From assembly GCF_000524195.1 (NCBI RefSeq), contig NW_020170421.1, forward strand, positions 134,500 through 198,499: a stretch of 64,000 nt of DNA. The letters run 5' to 3'. Position numbers and translations under genes: made by a program. This stretch comes from Echinococcus granulosus. Its lineage: Eukaryota; Platyhelminthes; Cestoda; Cyclophyllidea; Taeniidae. Shown here one piece after another: positions 61,501 through 64,000 of the stretch (its first letter is position 1; each line of letters begins with the position of its first letter). The notes under the pieces are model-generated. The model was not told the origin of the DNA. It searched no databases and saw only the letters and a list, made by a program, of their open reading frames with translations.

Positions 61501-63989
61501 ATATCAAAGCCATAAAATGTCTTCTTTTTCCATTAAATTAAACCGTGCTCACTGGGGTTTTGGTATTACTTTGACATCCACATTGCACAACTTATTTGGA
61601 TGATCGTCAAATCGAAGCTCTCACACCTTACTACTCAGAGCATATTGTTAAAGCAATGCTTGATGACGTTAAGTTGAAATGCAATTTTCTGTGCGGGAAT
61701 AGTTCTCCAGCCGCTATTTTCTGGTTCTTTATTGCTCATGTTCGATAGTTTGCCTTTCTTAAACCTCCATGAAACTGCTATTTTTATATATTTAAGGCTT
61801 CATTTTGACTTCTAAGCTATTTTTGACTATTTATAGATGAGATTCTGACATTTTTTCAGTAATTTCTTAGCATTTAAAGTAAATATTTGGATCGTCTCTG
61901 GCGTTCATGGGGCTAGCGTTGTCACAAGGTAGTGCTTAAAGATCATTTGCATAAGGAGGTTCAGCGCTGTGGGCAGCACACTTCGTTAAGTCAGAGGCCT
62001 CCCAACCATATTTCAGCCGTTCCTTGATGTTCTTATACTCTTTGGCACTTATGGAGCCGTTGCTATGACATGACGATTGCCAAAGTCCGCTTTGAGGCGC
62101 GATTCTCAGCGCTTTGTTGGCGACACACACGGCGCGTTTAAGCACAGCTTTCCTAACCAAGTTTCAGCGGAACATTTAGCTGCCACAGTGAATATTTTAA
62201 TCCGTTCTACTGTTTACGAAGTCACTGTTACCGTGAGGTGGCAAAGTGAACTTTGATGCTTTGTAGGGAGTACATAATCTCAGCCGGATAGCTTTTCACC
62301 CATTTGTTGATCGTTAATTAATCCTTCTTTTAGCCCTTGTGTAACCTGGGGTTGTTTTAGAGGTGTTATGCTCGACGTCGTGTAGACGACACAGACTGTT
62401 CTTTGACGCAGAATCCTTCAAGCCATTTTCAGTGGTTCTTTCAGCAGTTCTTCATCAAGCATAATACATGTAGTTGGCATCTTTTGAAACTCGTTATTCC
62501 GGCGCTGTCATTTTCAGCCCAATATTCGCTGCTTTGCTGGCGATAAGCGCTTTTCCTCAAGCCTTCGATAGGTCCTCTGGCCACTTTTCCGCCTATTGTG
62601 GGTATTTTGGCTTTGTCACTTATAAGCCCAGTGTTTTCGCACATTTGTGATCAGAGCTCATTTTTTTATTGAGCCGGAAGTCTGGCCTTTTGTTTTTGTT
62701 CTCAAATATCCATGTTATTTATTTTAACCTTTTCTTGGTACGATGAATGTAGGGCTATCACTTGGCTGGATCCCCTCATTACGTTGGGTGCCTTTCCCAG
62801 TGGTATCCCGGACTCATTTTCATAGTAATGCCCAACGCCGTATTGGTGATAGGCCATGTTCACTGGCTGGACACTCTTCTCGAGATTTATTAATCAACTT
62901 TCTACCTTATGTAATAGGTGCTTTAACTTTGCCTTCAAGGCACCTTATTTGTTGCTTCGTAGACCGCTCAGGACACGAACACCTTCGTCCTCTCCGTTGA
63001 GTCGGACATGTTGATCAGTGCGGCATCGCTTACCCTGGGAGGAACTTTTGGCTCGGGTATAGTTGTTTCAGGAACAGGTATCCTCCTCAATTCTGCCCAG
63101 CGTCTTTTCTCATCAGTGGGGCAGGGAGGCGTCAACAGTCGTGCACCCGGCCACCGACCCTTGCTGCCGTTCAGTCCGGTCTTCTTTGAGACTGCTCAGC
63201 AGAAATGCGGCCACCGTTTTGTGGTGGCCAGTTCTGGGGGCATTCAGGGCATGATTGGACTCTCTCAGGTGAGATTGTGTGCGTTACTTGTGTAGAATCG
63301 CAGCTATTATACTACCAATCTACACGGACTTACTAGTTGGACGGGTCGTTCATCTTTTATAACACTTTCGTATAAGCTAGTCTTCTTCTGAAACGATTTG
63401 TGTTTGTACTTATTTGATTTAATGTTGTTCGACTGTGTTCTTCGTCGTTGCCACCAGTTTTTTTTTTTCTCCTTGGAGCATGGGGTTTCCTAGTGAAGTA
63501 GGATGGACGAAATTCTCCTCAACTATTTAGTGTCCATGATATCAGTTGAAATATTCCAGCCGTCCAGAGGTCATTGATTGTCTCTAGGTCCTCACCTCAT
63601 CCTTCCTCTACCTATCCAACGTGGCATGCACGGGTGACGGGTATGGCCTGAGTAGTGGTGAAGGCGGTAACGAACTACCGTCTGCTGAAGAGACAACGGC
63701 GACCTACACGCCTGCTGTAGGAGGTTGCTTGCCCCTCAACGACTCTCTTAATTTGAAGCGCTTTGTTCTGCGCCTGCAACACACCAGCAATGGCGGGGAC
63801 GAGTTCCACGTTCTTCTCGAGCCTGGTTTCAACTCCGCTGTGGGTGAAGAGTTGAAGAAATTAGGGCACAATGTGGAGAATGCTGTGGACGGTGATTTCC
63901 GCGCGGATGTGGGAGCAGTGGGATGGACTCTCTACACCACGATTGGTGGGGTGGATGAATCGGCTGTGAATGGTTCGGCGTGGTTCTGA
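58598..63989 (+). CDS. GGT7: Gamma-glutamyltransferase 7-like membrane protein, complete, 8 exons
   Basis: Exons: 58598-58858, 58890-59034, 59368-59603, 59819-60097, 60823-61060, 61314-61441, 62963-63268 and 63588-63989 (TGA). All junctions are GT-AG and phase matched: 1995 nt, 664 residues (human GGT7 has 662). It is a type II membrane protein: a Pro/Ser/His-rich cytoplasmic part, one membrane helix at about 60-83, then FFGRPQ (GGT7 has YFGDPQ). GGT-fold marks: GGNAVDALVSIVLC, SIPGLIAGLKALH, WAELFHPAIEVAHNGFPV, LVFYNGSIGQSIV, the YHRLIEL...LLGDPYN motif, FGSGIVV..GILLNS (GGT7 has FGSGLITPSGILLNS), SSGGIQGMIGLSQV and VLLEPGF..AVGEELKKLGHNV. The region of the nucleophile Thr reads DTNTFVLSV rather than GGTAHLSV, and the NNEMDDF and PLSSMCPT substrate motifs of active GGTs are replaced, as in GGT7. 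Transpeptidase activity is doubtful. The upstream in-frame TAG makes the ATG at 58598 the likely start, just after a possible AG acceptor. Confidence 0.88.
61442..62962. other. 1.5 kb intron 6 of the GGT7-like gene
   Basis: The longest intron of this gene. It contains minus-strand open frames at 61936-62160 and 62441-62644 and two roughly similar segments (around 62090-62160 and 62500-62570). They may be relics of an inserted element. I do not recognise a family. Confidence 0.35.
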
Positions 63990-64000
63990 GCGCCGTAGGG

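Overview
This is a eukaryotic, animal-type window. Genes are split by phased GT-AG introns, there are long non-coding stretches, and the recognisable proteins are metazoan: CHD1, MLH1, eIF4H, a ZMAT5-like protein and a GGT7-type gamma-glutamyltransferase homologue. Base composition is moderate. Many introns are only about 30 to 80 bp, with several near 30 bp. Together with a degraded Gypsy-type retrotransposon, this best suits a flatworm (tapeworm or fluke), but that assignment is inference. No rRNA, tRNA, CRISPR or prokaryotic features were seen.

Layout. 1-9.3 kb is non-coding and carries copies of a dispersed ~200 bp repeat. 9.5-16.5 kb (minus) is a complete CHD1 chromatin remodeller in seven exons, one of them 4.4 kb. 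17.4-24.4 kb (minus) is a complete ten-exon MLH1. I joined both from splice sites with matching phase. 27.6-29.8 kb (plus) is an unrecognised gene built of short exons with micro-introns. 30-37 kb holds no gene I can support. 37.2-42.4 kb (plus) has three large exons of a low-complexity protein with a short segment like the CUPID domain of FRMD4/INAVA proteins. 43-48.3 kb has three repeat copies and weak minus-strand exon candidates. 48.6-49.7 kb (plus) has two terminal exons of an unrecognised Gln/His-rich protein.

51-51.8 kb (plus) is eIF4H. 53.2-53.5 kb (plus) is the 3' half of a ZMAT5-like minor-spliceosome CCCH protein. 53.95-58.19 kb is an old LTR retrotransposon with both LTRs and broken gag-pol remnants. 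58.6-64.0 kb (plus) is a complete eight-exon GGT7-like gene.

The genes are unrelated housekeeping functions (chromatin remodelling, mismatch repair, translation initiation, splicing, a GGT-fold membrane protein) rather than a pathway cluster. The points most worth checking are the micro-introns, the repeat family, the missing substrate-binding motifs of the GGT7 protein, the apparent absence of the first zinc finger of the ZMAT5-like gene, and the unrecognised genes.
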